64,000 nt of DNA from Lamellibrachia satsuma (taxonomy: Eukaryota; Annelida; Polychaeta; Sabellida; Siboglinidae), in the NCBI GenBank assembly GCA_033239005.1, contig BSQZ01000018.1, forward strand, positions 9,100,536-9,164,535, in the 5' to 3' direction. The translations under genes were made by a program, and so were the position numbers. This document shows, in pieces, positions 61,738 through 64,000 of this stretch. The notes under the pieces are model-generated. The model did no database searches and had not been told where the DNA came from. It saw nothing but the letters and a program-made list of their open reading frames with translations. The first letter of the stretch is position 1, and each line of letters begins with the position of its first letter.

Positions 61738-64000
61738 AAGTGCAGGGGGGTTACCTAGAGGTGTCTCAAGCAGAACAAGAGGCCACTAGCACAGATAAAT
61801 CAATATCAAATCATCCAAAAAACATCCCTGAAAAAGGTTATAGATGCGTATGTTTAAATGCAAGGAGCATAGTAAATAAGAAAAACGAATTAAACATTAT
61901 GGTAGAAGATATTGACCCTCACATAATTGGTATAACTGAATCATGGGCCAACATAGATATAACAGATGCTGAATTAGGACTGACAGGATACGTAATGTTT
62001 AGGAAAGATCGAATAGGAAGAAGGGGCGGGGGAGTTATTTTATATGTTAAAGAATCTATTCAGGCTTATGAAATAAAACTAGAAAGGGAAGCAGATTGCG
62101 ATGAAGCTGTTTGGTGCAAAATTTTTTCAGGAAATTCAAAATTAACTATTGGATTAGTTTACCGAAGTCCAAACATAAACGAAGAGGACAACACAAAAAT
62201 AAAAAACGCTATAAAGGAAGTTAGTAAAGGGGAATGTATCATAATGGGAGATTTTAACCATGGACACATACAATGGAATTCTCTAGAGAGCACAGGGATT
62301 GAGGATCAACAATTTCTATGTTTAATCCAGGATAGCTTTCTTACTCAGCACGTACTAGAACCAACCAGGGGAGAAAATGTATTAGATATAGTTTTGTCAT
62401 CACAAAAAGAATTAGTGGACAATGTAAAATATTTGAACCATTGGGTAATAGTGACCATAATCAAATACATTTTGACATCAATGTAAAATCAGAAAGTAAA
62501 AATAAGAAAACGTACAAGAGAAACTTCCACAAAGGTAACTACAAAGATATGAGAAAATATTTAGCACAGCTAGATTGGAATAACATGCTGATGAATAAGA
62601 CCGCAATTGAATGTTGGAATATTCTAAAATATGAAATTGAGAGTATCATCGATAAATTTGTTCCCTTCCGAAAACAAGGAAAACGGTGTAGAAAGAAACA
62701 CTTGTCAAAAGAGGCTATTAGAAAAATAATGCTAAAACAAACTATGTGGAGGGTTTATAGGCGTACCAGAAAGGAAGAAGACTATGCAAAATACAAAGAG
62801 GCAATGTAACATAAAAAATGACAGCAAGAGTTTTTATGCATATGTCAGGAGTAAACAAAACGTACAAGACAAGGTTGGACCTCTAGAAGACAGTGCTGGA
62901 AATATAATATCACAGGGGTTTTTAATGGCGGAAGACCTAAATGGTTACTTCAGTTCAGTGTTTACCAAAGAAGATATTAGTTCATTACCAGTTGCTGATG
63001 CTAAATTTCAATGGGCTAAATCTGAATACTTAGGACCGTTAGTTGTAACTCCAGAATTGGTAGCTAAGAAAATAAAGGCAATGAAGGATAACAAATCACC
63101 GGGAGTGGATGGGATTCCTCCAAAATTACTAATGGAAACAGTAGATCAAATCAGTATACCACTTGCAAGAGTATTCAACTTGTCATTAAAAGAGGGAGTT
63201 GTTCCGTTTGAATGGAAAGAAGCAAACATCATACCATTATTTAAAAAGGGTTCGAGAAATAAGTCAGAGAATTACAGACCAGTGAGTTTAACGTCAGTGA
63301 TTTGTAAATTATTAGAAAGGTTAATTAAATACCATATGGTGGACTTCCTCGTTAAGCATAAATTATTAAATTCATCTCAACATGGATTCCTTAAAGCAAG
63401 GTCATGCTTAACAAATATGTTATGTTTTTTGGAAGAAATCACTAAGTGGATAGACGTGGGATCGCCAGTAGATATTATCTACTTAGATTTTCAAAAAGCT
63501 TTTGACAAAGTGCCACATCAAAGATTGCTACTTAAATTAAAAGCCCATGGTATCGGGGATAGCATAACTGACTGGATAGAACAATGGCTGACTGACAGAA
63601 GACAACGAGTTGTAGTAGATGGAGAAGTTTCAAATTGGAAATCGGTTTTGAGTGGGGTACCTCAAGGATCAGTATTAGGACCTATATTATTCTTAATTTA
63701 TATCAATGACTTGGACGACAGTATAACAAGTAACGTACTGAAATTTGCGGATGACACAAAACTGTTTAGAAAAGTTAATACTGATGGTGATAAACAACAT
63801 TTACAAAACGATCTAGACAGATTAGTGAAATGGTCTGAGAAATGGCAGATGCTATTCAATTTTGGGAAATGTAAATGCCTACATACAGGACATGGGAACT
63901 TGAATGTAAACTATAAAATGGGCGATACTGTTCTGGGTACTACTGTAAAAGAAAAGGACTTAGGAGTTACAATAAGCGCTGATATGAAAGTTTCAGAGCA
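61722..64000 (+). pseudogene. LINE-B ORF2: endonuclease and reverse transcriptase, two lesions, incomplete at window edge
   Basis: The endonuclease (61850-62470) shows CLNARSIVNKKNELN, IIGITESWAN, GGGVILYVKES, LTIGLVYRSPN, IIMGDFNH and, after a 1-base loss at about 62438, NSDHNQIHFDI. These are the EEP nuclease motifs (E, D-x-N, SDH). The linker YKRNFHKGNY and KHLSKEAIRK extends to 62805. There a stop appears, and related sequences suggest a short internal deletion before CNIKNDSKSFYAYVRSKQ. From 62805 the frame is open to the window end with [64 protein letters not shown] and KFADDTKLF. The two lesions make this copy inactive, though it looks recent. Confidence 0.85.
61728..61734 (+). promoter_or_regulatory. 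Putative -1 ribosomal frameshift site T_TTA_AAC between ORF1 and ORF2
   Basis: In the ORF1 frame the last codons are TAT TTA AAC TAG. The heptamer T TTA AAC fits the X_XXY_YYZ rule exactly and abuts the stop codon. Slipping back one base gives TTT AAA CTA GAA GTG, which is the ORF2 frame. That frame is closed upstream by TAA at 61719 and has no ATG before the endonuclease. No obvious strong downstream stem was found by eye; only a weak acct/aggt pair. Confidence 0.6.

Larger units (their letters stand above)
60500..64000 (+). mobile_element. LINE-B copy c: young CR1-like LINE in intron 1 of gene copy 4, runs off right edge
   Basis: Contains ORF1 (SGNH/esterase type) and ORF2 (endonuclease and RT). 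The 5' end is fixed at 60500 because the intron sequence shared with copy 1 (ending accaaacag) stops there. The ORF1 frame is open back to 60502 and reads CEKSWAEVQ and FECRGCARM before the first ATG at 60577. This looks like the second half of a zinc finger, so the copy is slightly 5'-truncated. The RT part is nearly identical to copy b (13820-15205). Confidence 0.85.

Overview
This window is nuclear DNA of an animal, not a microbe. It shows GT-AG introns, TATA boxes and AATAAA signals, several clades of degenerate non-LTR retrotransposons (CR1/L2-type), Ty3/Gypsy pol fragments, hAT and pogo/Tigger transposase relics, and very many long (TA)n, (CA)n and (CACG)n arrays. The mix resembles marine invertebrates or early-branching chordates. 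The species cannot be named from the sequence. No tRNA, rRNA or CRISPR locus was seen. Almost the whole window is repeat-derived.

The only host genes I can support are four copies of a small three-exon gene for a secreted protein of about 215 residues that I do not recognise. Copy 1 (18322-19832, minus) is a clear pseudogene. Copy 2 (22391-23880, minus) keeps its reading frame but has lost the AG of its last splice acceptor. Copy 3 (38450-39969, plus) looks intact, with TATA box, signal peptide, two clean introns and poly(A) signal. Copy 4 (exon 1 at 60398-60458, plus) has a CR1-like LINE inserted in intron 1, and its remaining exons lie beyond the window. The copies sit in larger duplicated modules that share upstream and downstream flanks in direct and inverted orientation.

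Layout. 0-0.45 kb: BED-finger hAT transposase relic. 1.8-5.7 kb: LINE-A with a 12-bp minisatellite. 5.7-10.8 kb: two minus-strand Gypsy remnants around a 68-bp satellite. 10.8-16.9 kb: LINE-F, two LINE-B copies and LINE-C. 17.4-25.4 kb: gene copies 1 and 2. 25.8-30.2 kb: a 4.4-kb DNA transposon with terminal inverted repeats of about 360 bp and one decayed cysteine-rich gene. 32.9-34.2 kb: pogo/Tigger relic fused to a Gypsy/LINE-F chimera. 35-38 kb: dispersed repeats and minisatellites. 38.3-41.8 kb: gene copy 3. 43.2-46.9 kb and 57.0-59.2 kb: arms of an inverted duplication, the left one carrying LINE-E nested in LINE-D. 47.3-48.7 kb: a 29-bp satellite. 48.9-50.8 kb: second LINE-A. 52.1-56.6 kb: further Gypsy pieces. 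59.2-64 kb: gene copy 4 and a young LINE-B.

Best candidates for novelty: (1) the 25818-30213 transposon, whose insertion into a dispersed repeat can be verified against uninterrupted paralogues at 37.2 and 35.2 kb; (2) a canonical T_TTA_AAC slippery heptamer directly before the ORF1 stop codon of the young CR1-like LINE, with ORF2 in the -1 frame and lacking a start codon; (3) the unrecognised secreted-protein family; (4) (TA)n arrays inside the reverse transcriptase of three different LINEs.
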